DNA from: Symsagittifera roscoffensis
Taxonomy: Eukaryota > Xenacoelomorpha > Acoela > Convolutidae
NCBI RefSeq assembly: GCF_963678635.1
Contig: NC_087069.1
Coordinates: 16,404,660-16,468,659 of the forward strand
DNA length: 64,000 nt
Reading direction: 5' to 3'
Made by a program: the position numbers and the translations under genes. Numbering within the stretch: position 1 is the first letter of the stretch; each line of letters begins with the position of its first letter. Below are positions 11,546 to 23,726 of this stretch, in pieces. The notes under the pieces are model-generated. The model was given only the letters and a program-made list of their open reading frames with translations, was not told the DNA's origin and searched no databases.

Positions 11546-13090
11546 TTTAGCGGTACAATGATTTAGGTTTTTGTTTTTGGAATCCAAAACAGCATAGAAG
11601 ATCGAAAAAAAGTAGCAATGTTGCGGACCCACGACAAATCTGATTCTGGCCTGTTGCGGATTCAGCTACAATGCAGAGAATGTACAGTTTGGCCGCGTAA
11701 TGAGGGATGATCACTCTTGTAGCCCTGCAAAAACTTTGGGGCTAGAAGATACGAGAGTAACTACGAAGGACATCTTACTACTGTTTAACGCAACATTTTC
11801 ACAGTAGAAACCTTGGGTTTATTCTTTGTGAATCATTCGTGTACACTTTCTGCAGAAACGCAATTTGATGCCATGCTGAAAACGGTTGTTAGCCTTGGTC
11901 AAGTTTGATTAATCGAAATGGGGAACAAGAGATCTGCAAACAAGTAAATGAGAATGTGTTACTAGACCATGGAATTTAATTGTTTCCAAAAAGTGGTGAC
12001 GATATAGCCTAAAAATTACTTCAAAATGATATTTCCGAAAATTATAATGTAAAATGCTAAATTATTCCATCTTGGTTTTGCTAAAAAATAGGCATACAAA
12101 ACCAAATTAAACGAAAGTAGGAAAAGAAGACAACGAAAAACAAAAAAAGTTTACAGGTTCTTATTATTTCTGAAGGTAGACGCGATTGATCGCAACAAAA
12201 TTGGGAAAAATGTTAGCAAAATAAGTTACGACAAACTTTTTTGAAAGTTCATGGGCTATTGATTAACAATTAATTGTAAGAAGCTTCACACTGGAATTTT
12301 GCTGTATTTCAATTTTTTTCCCGCTGTTTAGAGACTATTATCTTTGCATTCAGTGTAACTTCGTCTCACTGTCGTTAGTAACCGTACGAAAAACATGCGA
12401 CCAACTGTTTGGAGCGTTCTGTACAGCTAGTAAAGTATTGCAAACAATTAACATCAGAAAAAAGTGACGTGGCTCGTAAAACTACCGCAGTAGATAGGTA
12501 CTATTGCGCTTAGTAGATACGGTGCATATGTATATTTTAGCCAAACCAAGCAAAAAAAGAAATTTTGCATGAATAGTCGTCGATTATCAAAACGTGCTTT
12601 CAAAACGACTCTAATGAAAAAAACGTTTTTTCTTCGACGGTTTTCAAAAAGAGAAAAACAAAATTAAACACTTGCCATCAAAATAACTACAAGTCAGATG
12701 TACCTACTGTTACAGAAATAAGCTTTTTGAACGCAAATGTTTATTCATGAATTGAAAAAAATGTCGAGTTTCCGTTCATTAACATTTACACAAATTTCAA
12801 TTGCCTGGAAAAATTAACTTCAGCGTTTCACTGCGGATCAGTCAACCCCTTGAGTCAGTTACATCAGTTACTTTACGGTAAGTTTGAAAAACAATAACGG
12901 CGATATGCTAACTGTTATTTCTGTTTTTGAGTTCACTCAATCTGTAACAAATGCTTGGTTACAATTGATATATCACATAAAAAACATCTTCCCGAATCGA
13001 GGTGCTCACTTTATGTTTCTACTTTCAAAGTCAAGCACTGTCAGTTTGCGACCGAAAACGAATAGACGCGACAGGGAGCTTTGGGTCAAG
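11546..13090. other. Intergenic, nothing recognised
   Basis: AT-rich sequence without convincing coding frames, RNA genes or repeats. Confidence 0.45.
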
Positions 13091-13104
13091 CAAAAAATCG
13101 AAAT

Positions 13105-13206
13105 TTTATTCGAGCACGGTCGTAACATACCTCGAGCACGGTTAAAACATACTTGGAGCACTGTTGAAACTTATCTCGAGCAGGGTCGAGCACGGTCGAA
13201 GCATAC
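13105..13206. repeat. Short degenerate tandem repeat (GAGCACGGTCG)
   Basis: About four degenerate units built on TCGAGCACGGTCGAAACATA. The same word family recurs at 37262-37345 and in the duplicated copy at 55200-55283, inside element C, so it belongs to that element. Confidence 0.5.
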
Positions 13207-13559
13207 CGATTGTATGATTTAATTCAGAGTCAGAAAGAAAATTTCCTTTCAAATATCAACATAGTTGTGAAAATAGTTTTAACCTACTCGTAACAACATA
13301 AGTAAGGGAAAGAAAAGACTCAAGAGAATCAGCTATAATTTCGTACGCTCACACTCGCTACTGGCAACACGCTCCCGCAACGCTCTCTAGTTCGTTGACA
13401 TTGGTAACTTTATTTTATTGGCGTAAGTATGTCCTTTAACATAAGTTACATAATAGTCATACAGTCTCCATAACACTCCATCTTCAACTAAATCTACTGC
13501 ACTAAATTTGTTCTAGTTTGAAAATTAGTTCAAAAGCTCAACAAACCAGACTAGCGACC

Positions 13560-16123
13560 CTTTTACCCTCTCGGGCTATCTTTTCAGTCATTCTTTTTAT
13601 ATCTCAGAGGTTCTCTAGTTCCTCCTGAGTTTGTCGATGATCCTGCTCCATCATATTGATCGCCGACATTTCATCCGCTATGCCTAAATCGTCTGTGGCC
13701 ATTGCACAGCTAGAGTTGCCGCTGATATCTGCAATTCTCATGAGCATCTGCCCCGATCCTACTTCCTGAATTGCCGGTACAGCTTCTTCTATAGCTGACG
13801 GCAGATTTTGTTTCAACTCATCTGATGGCAGTGGTGAATTTGCTTCTTAAGTAATTCCTTTTTCTTCATCGGTTGTTATTGTATCAGATGCTTGCGACTT
13901 CTGCAACTGAATTTCGTCTCTCCGAACAGCTTCACCGGTCGTCGTTCACCAAGGGGTGTCGTGTCATGATGGGCTACTAGTCCCTGGATCTGGCCCGAAA
14001 AATCCCCTGGCGTATTGGCTGATGTCATAGCTTTCGCTTTAATTGCTCAAATAACCATTGTCAGTTCAACCTCTTTTTTGTGCGACGCTTTCCCCTCCAT
14101 ATCCACGGTGTCACCTCTGTCCAGTATCCACTTTCACCACGCTATTTTCCGCCGAGCCCGAGAAGGAGACAATTTGTCCAGTTTGTGGGATTCTGAGTTT
14201 CTTATCCTTCTTCACCTGAAAAAAATGTTGAGTTGCTCCACTTAGCGGCAGTTTATTTTCGTTGAAGACGCTAAAACGTGTCCTGATCTCACGTTAAGGG
14301 CGTTGCGGGGATCCCCGGGTTGCAATCAAAATGTGGTCTAGCTAAAAATGAATCCACATGTCTCTCAAACCATAAAATCTCGTTTTTAAATGATAAATTA
14401 ATTTAAAGCGATAAAATTTAAGGTTTGAAACTGCTTATTTCACGTCAATGTTGTAGACCCAGATTGGGTCGGTAGCATTACTGCTGATTGAAAAAGTCAC
14501 AAAGTCAACTGGCATGGTAGTAACAGCCAATTAATAATTGTTCCGATAAATTTTTAGTTCATCAGTTTCGAAAAATTTAGTGACGATTTTGCTATAAATC
14601 CCGCCCCTTGTTTTGTGCGCATTGCCAATAAAGCATATAAAGCAGTATAATTTTTCGAAAATTTTATAGTCATAGTAACATTTTTTTTAAATTTGTATCG
14701 TCGTGAATTTGGAAACTTAACAAATACTTCTTGGCGCCCCATAACAGGCGGTAATGATGCTAGAAAACCAAAATGCTATTCATTTGTTTGATCTTCCAGC
14801 ATAAGACCAACTCCGAAATTAGCTTATTTTAAGTTCTTGACCAGTTTAACGCAATCATTGCTGTTCGCAGCTCTTAACTAATGTTGGTGTTTCAAATGTG
14901 GCCACCAAAGATAGAGATTCGGCACGTCAAGCATCTTGTGCATTACTCCATGTCCTTTATGTGGCCGCATCATGATTGGGGCCCTTAAGTTGTGGTGACA
15001 TAACCATTCTGTCTTCAAGATTTATAATCCCGTTTGACGCGCGGAACTTATCAAAGTAATGATTGAAGTGATTGCCCAAATTTTGAATCCTCTTTTTGTC
15101 AACTAACTCCCCCACTATACAAATAAGGACCTCGTCCGCCTCAGTAATGCTGGCCTTGAACTAAGATCAAGTAATTAAGGCCAGTCGAAACGGATAGTCA
15201 GGAGCGTCTCTGTGAGAACAAATTTTGTGTGTCAGCACTTGGCTGTCAATTAGCAATTGTCCCATAAGCATTTATTGGATGTAGCTCCCGGGTCTCTTAC
15301 ATTTGGCCAATTTGTTTGTTTTTCTTTGTGTTTTGTCATTGCCAAAGGCTTAACATTTTACAGTTTTTGTAGTCTTCTGTATGAAAGTGGTTCCATGTTT
15401 AAACTTTGATCTAATGACAGTTTCTAAACTCGTCGATCAGTTTCTTCGCTGCACGTTCTTTCCGATGACGTAGTACCTGTTCCGATTTTGTTTTGCACAT
15501 TACGTCATTTGTTCTGTCCTCATCTCCGGTTCTATTCAAGCAGACTGTTTTAATAGCCTATTCATTCTGTCAATTTGTGCCACAACAATAGTAATATCTA
15601 ACTCCGATATTTGAGAGGCCATCCCCAAAGCAGTTCTAGGTTAATAAATTACCTACCCTTGTGTTTCCCTGGATTATGGTCGATTTTGCAACGGAACGAC
15701 ATCTGTCAACCGACCCACCACACCGCCGCGTTTGCCTTGTTCTTGTGTTTCTCCTCTGACAAGCAGGACAAGAGCCCCTTTTGATCGGTCATAATCTGGA
15801 ATGGTGCCTTAACAAAAATTCTGGTAATGAGTCACCGCCCAAACTACGGTTAACTAAGTTCTAACTCAAAAACACTATACTTTAGTTCCACTGCACTCAA
15901 GAATCTAGAAACTTATGAGATGGGTGTTCAACGGTTGCTCTAGGCGGCTCCAGGCCCTATTTGGAAGCGTCTCACTTCGCCCTATTTTGTTTACCGACAT
16001 TGAAATGATGTATGTTTCCTTTTGACAATTGTTAATTTGTGCGCCGCGCATTGAATGATTTTTTTTTTCCATTTTTTTTCCAATTTTTTTTCTAGTGGCT
16101 GATATGAAGAAGAGTTGGATAAT
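13560..16123 (-). pseudogene. Diverged, rearranged copy of LTR-like element C
   Basis: Segments align with element C at 35.1-39.0 kb. 13855-13935 matches about 35855-35935, 14020-14180 matches 37361-37515, 14279-14570 matches the C terminal repeat, 14575-14760 matches 38500-38700, and 15840-16123 matches 38760-39035. A short minus-strand remnant of coding sequence lies at 13604-13816. The copy is too broken to encode anything. Element G is inserted at its right end (after 16123). Confidence 0.6.
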
Positions 16124-16512
16124 TGTGTTAAGTATGGAAGCTTATCTCATAGATTAATTTCGGATAGGGTACACCGTCTGCTCGTCACGCTATCTTTTTT
16201 TCGGCCGGATAGATTCGTGCAACTTCTTAGTCTAATACCGATCCTAATCTTACTCTTATAACTACTAGTCTCTGCTAGGCTCAATAGATCTAGAGTATAC
16301 TGGTATTATTGCGGCTGCTGAAGTACTCGGGAGAGGCAACTATTTTCTAAGTTAAATTCAAATCTCTCTGGTGCTGAAATAAAAAGTAATTTCAGCACCT
16401 ACAAATAAGTGGGTAGTTAGTTGGATGGATTGTGATTGGTTAGTATTAAATATTTTACATTGGTAAAATATCTAATTTATAAATAATAAAACGTAGCTTA
16501 GATCAGGTTCCA
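16124..16512 (-). repeat. 3' LTR of element G (389 bp)
   Basis: Read on the minus strand it starts TGGAACCTGATC and ends CA. It matches 34486-34892 with about ten substitutions plus small indels (about 97% identity) and lacks a 19-bp insertion present in the other LTR. It contains a hairpin with arms GGTGCTGAAAT/ATTTCAGCACC. The purine-rich GGATGGG immediately upstream (16513-16519 read on the minus strand) is a weak polypurine-tract candidate. Confidence 0.9.
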
Positions 16513-16765
16513 CCCATCCGGGGTTTACAGAGTTTTTGAGTTTTATCTCTTTTATTCTGCAACTGAAGGATGGATGATGAACGCTGGTATGTGGCGAACA
16601 TCGTTTTCTTTTTCTTGTTCCCTGGAGAAGAGAGGTCCAGGAGACTAGAATTTTATACATAATTTCTCTTCAAGAGAAACGTTCCAGAACGCTGGAGTTA
16701 GAGATATCAAACTGTCTTCTTGTCGTTTGTCAACGATTTTGATCCTTAACGAAATCGTTTAGATT

Positions 16766-17085
16766 TCAGAATCCAAAATGCTTTGCTATGTCAGTTTTGT
16801 TTGCATTTGTGGAGAACTGTTTTGTGATCAGCCTCGTCTGGGAATGGCGTGAAACTCGTGTTTGGAAGGGATGCCTTGTTACTCGGATCTGTGCGTATAC
16901 TTGAACATCGAGATGGTCATTGGTCTGATTCAATGAGGTCCTTTGCTGCGAAGTCAAGTCGTACTCTAAATTCTTTGAGTCGTGGTTGTGGGCGCATGTC
17001 GGTTGTGGTTGATAGTCATTCTTTTTGTTCAAGCTGTGATGGGATCGTCTAGTCTTTGGATATTCGTCCTTGTTGTCGTGTGTGA
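16766..17085 (-). CDS. Possible small 3' ORF of element G, N/Q/H-rich (~105 codons)
   Basis: An uninterrupted minus-strand frame of about 105 codons without an obvious ATG start, rich in Asn, Gln, His, Thr and Arg, ending TGA. It lies between ORF Y and the 3' LTR, in the same orientation as the other element genes. Composition resembles the element's other low-complexity segments. No domain is recognised. It may be a spliced 3' exon or a chance frame. Confidence 0.25.
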
Positions 17086-17249
17086 TCTATATACTGCATA
17101 TTATGAATTACATTTTATAGATTTTAGTTAATTGTTTTTTTTTGTTATGATCTTGGTTAATTGTTTTCACAAAAGCGTTTTTATTTTAATTCAGTTATTT
17201 TGAAGAGTTACTCACCCTTGAGTACCTCTTATTGAAAACAGAAGTGTGG

Positions 17250-17360
17250 TCACAAAGCGTGGACGTAGCGCGGTGGGTTAGGCCGGCTATAGAGCATGCT
17301 CAGGACGTCCTCTCTGGTGGGTTAGGCCAGGAGTGGGAGTTTGATTTCGTGCTGGTTCTT
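17250..17360 (+). repeat. tRNA-like / SINE-like fragment
   Basis: Contains a box-A-like TAGCGCGGTGGGTTA (around 17267) and a box-B-like AGTTTGATTTC about 70 bp further on, with a repeated GGTGGGTTAGGCC word. It is more GC-rich than its surroundings. I could not fold it into a standard cloverleaf, so it is more likely a tRNA-derived SINE fragment than a gene. Confidence 0.3.
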
Positions 17361-18194
17361 TGAGGGTTCATGTTTTGTGGTAACATTATATGGTGGTTTT
17401 TCTGGGTTTTCTTATGTTACTTATGGTTGTGTCCTTTTTTCATAATTGAATTGTTTTTGGTTTGGGTTTGTCTCTCGACTTTTTTGTGTTTAAATATTTC
17501 TTTCGTTGGCTTTATAATAGTCTTCAAAAGAATAAATAATCCAGTGTTAAGCTGGGTTAATCCGGTTTGGGTACCGTTGGTGCTCTTTTCTTACTCATGC
17601 TGTTATTTTATGAATTGTGGTGTTTAGTCATTTGCATTGGTTAGTTTAGTATAGAGTATAACTCCATTCCAACCGGGTTAAAGAAAAGTTGGAAACTTGT
17701 TATCGTTAGTTAGAGTTGTTGTTATTGAAAGCTTGAAACATAAAATCATTCTTTTAAACAATTATTCTTAGGCGAGCTGTGCGAGTATGGATAGAATTCT
17801 TGTGCGAATGAATAAAAAGGCTAGTACTGCTTTCTCAATTTATAAATTTACTGCTTGAATTTGAATTTTTACTACATTTTGGGGAAATTTGAAATTATAA
17901 ATTTTCATTGTATGTAATTTTACTGCTGTTAGGGGGGATTTATAAATTAATTTACTACGTTTAGTATAAATTTTACGACATTATTTAGTGCAAAAAGTTT
18001 CATTATATCGAAATTGTTTTAGCAAATTAATTTTAGATTAATTGTAGTTTGATCTAACAAGTTTATATTTTTATTGTCTTTTTTCGTTTTTGCAAATGAT
18101 GGTGATGAGAAGACTAGAAAAAGAAATCTAACATTATAAAGAATGGTTAGTAGATTTTGTATTTATTAGTGAAGGTAATTTAATTATACTTACT
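17361..18194. other. Element G 3' non-coding segment
   Basis: AT-rich DNA inside element G between the SINE-like fragment and the end of ORF Y. No credible coding frame, RNA gene or repeat was seen. Confidence 0.45.
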
Positions 18195-20006
18195 TTAATC
18201 TTCGGGGAAAAAACCGTGTGGGATAAGTTCTTGGATTAATTCAGATGATGTTAATAATTTAACTAATATACGGATGATGTTTTTAGTTTGTATCAGTGGC
18301 CAAAGCAAATCAAGTGCTTTGATGATAGTTAGTTTTTCGGTGCCTACTGCAAATTCATGAGATGTGTGTTGGATTAGATTATAAATTTTATGATTGTGTT
18401 TGGTGTTATGGATGAACTCTAGAATAGGAATTTCGATTGATTGTAGGAATTCATGCGGGATGAGGAAGGGTCTGGATTCTTAGTCCTGGAAGGTCTTCGT
18501 GATGGGGCAAAATATATACATTTGGTGAACGGGATCGTAGTTACGGAGGATGCCGTGGAGGTTAGTATTTTTTATACAATAAGTGAAATTAAGAAAAAAT
18601 GGTGATGTGTACTTTGAGTTAATAAATTGAAAACGGTGGTGGGGTTGTCTTGAGGGTGGATGTAAGTCAAAGTGATTTTGTATGAAACGGTAGTATGTAT
18701 AATTGTGTGTCTGTTTAGTGCCTAACATAATATCGTGGGAGCAGTGCAAATCACGTTCCTGTGATGTACGGAAGTGGAAAGTTAGTGTAAATAATTGAAA
18801 TTTATCTTGAAAATTTTCGTAAGCTTGTGTGTTGATGAGGGCTTGAGAGAGTACGTGGTCGTTCTTTTTATCAAAAATGTTAAGTGTGAATAGATATGGT
18901 TTTTTGATGAAAAATTTTTCAGTTAGTTGCGGGTTAGCAAAACGGTCGTCGTCTAAAAATTGATCGTGGTTAGGGCGGATGATTTTATGATCATAATATT
19001 CGATGGTGAAATCGTTAGCTCGGGGTGCGGTAAATGATTTGAGCAATTTTTTTTAAAACCAACGTATGTTAATTGTCGTGGTGTTAGGGCTGTTGTTAGT
19101 CTGTATAACATATTTTTGCATTTTTCGTTTTCGGGTAATGTGTTATAAAGTGGTAGAAAAAGAGGGTTAGTGTAGTGGTAGTATGATTTTCAGTGTAGTG
19201 TTGGCATTAAGAAGGGCTCGTCTACAAAATTTCTAATGTCATCGTTAGTGGTGGGGGTATTTAAGGTGTATTGAGGAAATAATGGTAAATTTGGTTGGAG
19301 AAAAGCTTTGGTATTTTGATGTTGTGGGTGGTTAACATATTCATTAGCTGTGCCGGGTTTAGTTGTGAATGGGTGAATTGGGAATTTGCGTTTAAATGTG
19401 CGGTAAGCTCGGTTAGTGCTAGTGGATGTTTCTGTGGATGTTGATGATTGAGCTAATGAGGGGGTATAGTCCGATAGCGGTGTAGGTGTTGGTGGGCCAG
19501 ATGACGTGGTTACGGATAATAGATGATGGATGGTAACGGTATGGGGGTGGACAATTTGTTGTTGAAGGGTAATATAACGATCTAATTCAGGGAGATTTAT
19601 GGGATATTTGGGGAATTGTTGGTTGATCTGTCAGAAAGGGATGGAGTATAGGTTGGGGTGACTTGGGATGCATGAGAGGGAGTGGAAAGGGATGGTAGTG
19701 GTTGACTGGCATTGATGGGTTGAAAAGGGGGTTTTGAAAAATTGGAAGGGTTGGTTTGGGAATAGATGGAAGGAGAGGGTTCAGAGTTGGCAAATTCATC
19801 GGGGTTTCGAGGTCTGAGTTATTAAATTGTGAAATAGGAGGAAAAACTGAAATGTCTGAGTTAGTGTTTGAACTCGTGCTAGATGGTATATTAATAATTG
19901 GGAAATCAGGTTGGGGAAAAGCGAAAAGCGGGATAATTGGGATTGGGTTTTGGAGATTGGCTGGGTGGGAATTTGAGCGGTGGAGGGCTCCAATTTGTCG
20001 GCTCAT
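18195..20006 (-). pseudogene. ORF Y: unrecognised accessory ORF downstream of env
   Basis: Starts at ATG 20006-20004, just 7 bp after the TAG (20015-20013) that ends the env frame, and ends TAA at 18197-18195, about 600 codons. The N-terminus (20006-19620) is Pro/Asn-rich, then comes a Ser/Thr-rich stretch (about 19500-19430). The remaining roughly 400 residues have ordinary globular composition, with Phe/Tyr/His-rich segments and a leucine-rich helical C-terminus. Breaks are a frame change near 19600, a TGA at 19190, a frameshift in an A8 run near 19047, and a TAA at 18480. Position is like accessory genes of complex retroviruses. I recognise no domain and assign no function. It could alternatively be a captured host gene. 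Confidence 0.6.
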
Positions 20007-20012
20007 CGTGGG

Positions 20013-22438
20013 CTAAAAAAAATGATTATGTTGAGATTGAAAAGTGGTAGTGTGGGGTTGTTCTATAATTTGTTCGTATGTATTATCATTTTGTGAATGA
20101 TTTGTCGTTTAATGCTGAATAGGGCTGTGTATTGAATTTGGTCGAAATTTTGGGTCATTTGTGATGGCTTAATGTCGTGAATTTCTGGGAACTAAAGATA
20201 AGGGATGATTTTGTGGTAAGGCTGGGATTTGTGGTGCTGTAGGTGCTGTATCTACATTGTTGTGTTCTCCGTCGTACGTATTTGGTCTTGCGGCTAGTTT
20301 TGTGTTATATTCTTTGATTTGTGCGTCTAAAAGTATTTTATTTATGGATGAGGAGAATATTCCAAAAAATCCTGCAAATAATATGCGTGCTACAATGGCT
20401 TGACGGTTGACTTGTATGTGTATAGCGCATTTATTGTAGATTTCTTTTAGTAGTGAGAAAAGAAATCCAATAAAATTAAACATAGCGTATAAAATAGTCA
20501 ATCTTTCTAAGATATAGTAGGATCATCCTAGAAAAGCGAGTATCTCGTTTTTTAAGGTTACAAAACTGAAAATATTAATGGGTGAAATATTCTGTGGTCT
20601 GTATTTTTCACCGTTTAAATATATATAATCTTTAATGTCTTTAAAATATCCGCTGTAGTCGTGTGTATAAATGTCTGCAAATCCTGCGGTTTCTGCAAGT
20701 TTTCTTAAATTTTGATCAATTGATTGTCGTTGTATAGTATCCATTTGTGTGAGTAATTCTTGGAATTGTTGTGTTCAAATATGGTGTTGTAAATCAGCTT
20801 TAGAATATGTTCCAATTGATTGTAAGTCTATATTTGGGTCTCGAGCAATGGCTCTTATGCTCTCTGGTGAAAACTTTTTGATTGATTGCATTAATGTGGG
20901 ATATGGTGTTCGTAGGTAGTATTTATCTTCGTCAGGGTTTAATTGTACGACATTGTGGCTATTTTCTGATCCACATGGTACTGCGGTGTCCCAAAAATAT
21001 GTTCGTCTTGAAAGTGTATCAACAAAAATTACTTAATTTTTGTAGAATATGGGTATTCTTTTGTAACATCTTTTATCTTCAAAAACGTATAATGGTGATA
21101 CTTTTTTGGTGCAAGTATAAAAATATAAAATGTTTCCTTCGTAGTCAAGAAAATTTGATCTATTTCCTGATAATAAATATCTTGCGTAGGGTATTTTTAA
21201 TACTGCTAATGCGAGTGATTGTAAGATTTGTGTTCTTTCTAATTCGCATAGTTGATGTAGTGTTTCTAATTCAGAAAGTGACATTTAATGAAAAATTCTA
21301 CTAATTGTGTAGTCTAATTTCATGTCTAAATGAATGTCATAGTGTATGTTTCCAAAGTATGTGGTGTTCATAAGAGATAATTCTTGTAATCTTGTGTTTT
21401 TTCTGTCAATTGGTGTTAGTTTTCCACCAGGTTGACCAGTAGATTCACGAAAATTAACGGAGGTATAGGGTTTTCCGTCGTTTTTATAATGGGCTATTGA
21501 GTATGGATCAGTTTTGATTTTTCCAGTTGTCATGTCGAAACCTTGTTCGTATTCGACAAGTACTTCGGAGTATTGTGTTTTGTAGAGTGGGTTTGCATAC
21601 TTACATGGTTTCTTGGTAGATTTGAAAACGTGTTAGTTTGTTTTCTATGTCGTGTGAATTTTTGAAATCATTGCTTCGTTTGTGAGATGGGTTCACTTGT
21701 TCATATGGGATTGATTCGATAAAGTATTTATTATGAAATTTTATCATTCGGGCTTGCATTTTTGCTACTTGAAATGTTGTGCATGTATCTTCGGGAAACC
21801 AAACGATTGTTGCTTGGGTTCTCGTTGTAGGGTCACAATATCCTTGATCATTTTGACAAGATAAACGAATTCCTTGATAGATCATTGCGTTATCTGATAA
21901 ATCTGGTGTGAGTTGTATTTTTTCAAGTTGTATTTTCCAATCAAAAAACATTATTTCTTGATAGCCTTTATTTTTGGAAATTTACAATTTTTCTGTCTGA
22001 GTGTTTGTTTTTTGTCAGATTTAATCTGTATAATTCGGTTTTACAATCATCGGGATTGAGATGTAAAAGTCTTTCTATATTGCTTTGGTAAAATGATTCG
22101 TGATCATGTCTGTTTTTATTTCCGTTATAAACTTGTGAGCAATGTACTTTTTTTTCGGAAAATGTTGCTGTAAATTCATATCCTGTGACTGTCGTTGCTC
22201 GGGCTTTTGAATATAATGTTGCTATTACGTTTGTAGTTTCTATGGCTTGTGGTTCTGTTTTGCATTGTGTTTCTTGATTTATTGCATATTTGTGTAATGT
22301 TTTTTGTTCATTTTCTTCACAATCATAGTGTGTTACTAATAAATCTTGAGGTCCTGTGCGAGGAGATGGATTTGTATTTTGTTTGAAAATTATAAGAAAA
22401 AAGATGTGTTGAAACGTCGATATCTTTAAAATATACAT
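20013..22438 (-). pseudogene. env: Envelope-like glycoprotein gene, broken
   Basis: Starts ATG 22438-22436 with a short hydrophobic leader. A Cys-rich ectodomain follows with recurrent spaced cysteines: YDC near the start, a GYCDPTTRTQATIVW segment about 21830, CELERT at about 21245, and CYKRIPI at about 21060. A hydrophobic C-terminal segment (about 20500-20350) is a likely membrane anchor, followed by a Pro-rich tail. The overall cysteine and fold pattern suggests a viral fusion glycoprotein captured as env, in my reading closer to the class III/chuvirus-like type than to baculovirus-F-type env, but this is unverified. Breaks are frameshifts near 21965 and 21600-21640, TAA at 21285, 21033, 20169 and 20109, and TGA at 20775 and 20523. 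Confidence 0.6.
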
Positions 22439-23726
22439 GTGTATGATAGTCCAGAGTATGGGTTATAAAAAGTTATATATCCAATTGTATTTTTTGTATA
22501 TCTATCGTATTTATATATTACTTCCGTTGTTATAAATGGTGGTGGTAATGTCTGAGCTGTTATATCTGGGGGGCTTACTGGATAAGGATATTGTACAATA
22601 TTATTAAGTCTAACTGTTATTTTGAACTTTAGTTGAAGACTCTTTTGATGTAATATTTGAACGTTGTGTTCTCGGATATCCTCGTGGATATCTTGTCTAT
22701 ATTGTAATCAATTTAGTGCCCAACTGTGCAGTCGGTGGCTTTCGTTATGTTGTCCGAATAATGGAGGAGGTGCTACAAATGTATTCCAATCTAATCTTAG
22801 GGGTATATTTGTAGATTGTTCACTGTATCGAGTGTCAATGTCGTGTGAAATGTTTAAAGGGAAAAATGATGGTGAAATTCGACTTATCGATGGTGTCGAT
22901 GGAAGTGATGGTGTTTCTGGTAAAGATGATAATGTTGTATCTGATGATCTATCTATTGGGTTGTTTACTAAGTTTGATTCTCCCTGTGGGTAGGATTGTG
23001 TTGTCCAATAGGGTAATCGTTCGTTTGGATTAGGTGGGTTAAAGGGATTTTCACGTATTTGTGCTGATGTTGGTGTTGATCCTAATTCTGAGGGAATATT
23101 AGGTGTATTTTGTTGTGGAGTTAGCGTTGGGGTATCTGGTAGTGTTATACTAGAATTGTTTCTGAATTTGATGGAGTTGGAGATTGAGGTATACTAAAAG
23201 TGATTCTAGGAGTTTGAAAATTTCTATTTCTTCTTGGATGTATTATTTGTCTATTTACTTCAATTGTATTTTGATTTTGACTGATGTGTCGAATTCGATT
23301 TAAGTCTTGTTGTAGTGTGGGGTATAAGTTATATGTTGGTTCACTTAGTGATGCTTGTCTCTGAACTGGTTCGTTCAAAAGTGTACGGTTTATCTTGAAA
23401 TGAAATTCGTGTGGGTGTTTGGGGGTTTTGGGTAGTTGTAGATACTTTTGGGTTTTCTTGGGGAGATGTCGGTGAAGACCGATTTTGTGGTGGTTGGTTA
23501 GCAATTTTGGAAATGTTTTTTGGAAAAAGTAAGAATTTTAGTGAGAAGGTTTATGTTTGTTATAATATTCTTCAATGGATAAAATCAAAAGGATTGTAGC
23601 TAGGGCGAATGTGACTATTGCCTTTTTCACCCATTTGCATATTGTCATGATCAGGGATGATAAAAATGTGAGAAAAATTATGAAGATTAGAAAAATATCT
23701 GTTCTACTAAAAATTGTTCGTATCAT
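22426..23726 (-). pseudogene. ORF X: membrane/proline-rich ORF between pol and env
   Basis: Starts ATG 23726-23724. The first 55 residues contain two closely spaced hydrophobic stretches (IFLIFIIFLTFLSSLIMTI and VTFALATILLIL) separated by Lys/Trp, which are likely transmembrane. The rest is rich in Pro, Thr, Ser, Gln and Asn, ending in a more ordered, aromatic region. The final TAA (22428-22426) lies just inside env, so the two frames overlap by 13 nt. Breaks are TAA at 23538, a frame change near 23150, and TGA at 22708. No family is recognised. Its position between pol and env, in the same orientation, suggests a subgenomic-RNA product or an extra envelope-associated protein. Confidence 0.55.

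Noticed and set aside
16849..17052. Plus-strand 67-codon frame
   Set aside because: Opposite a longer minus-strand frame in element orientation, and without recognisable features.
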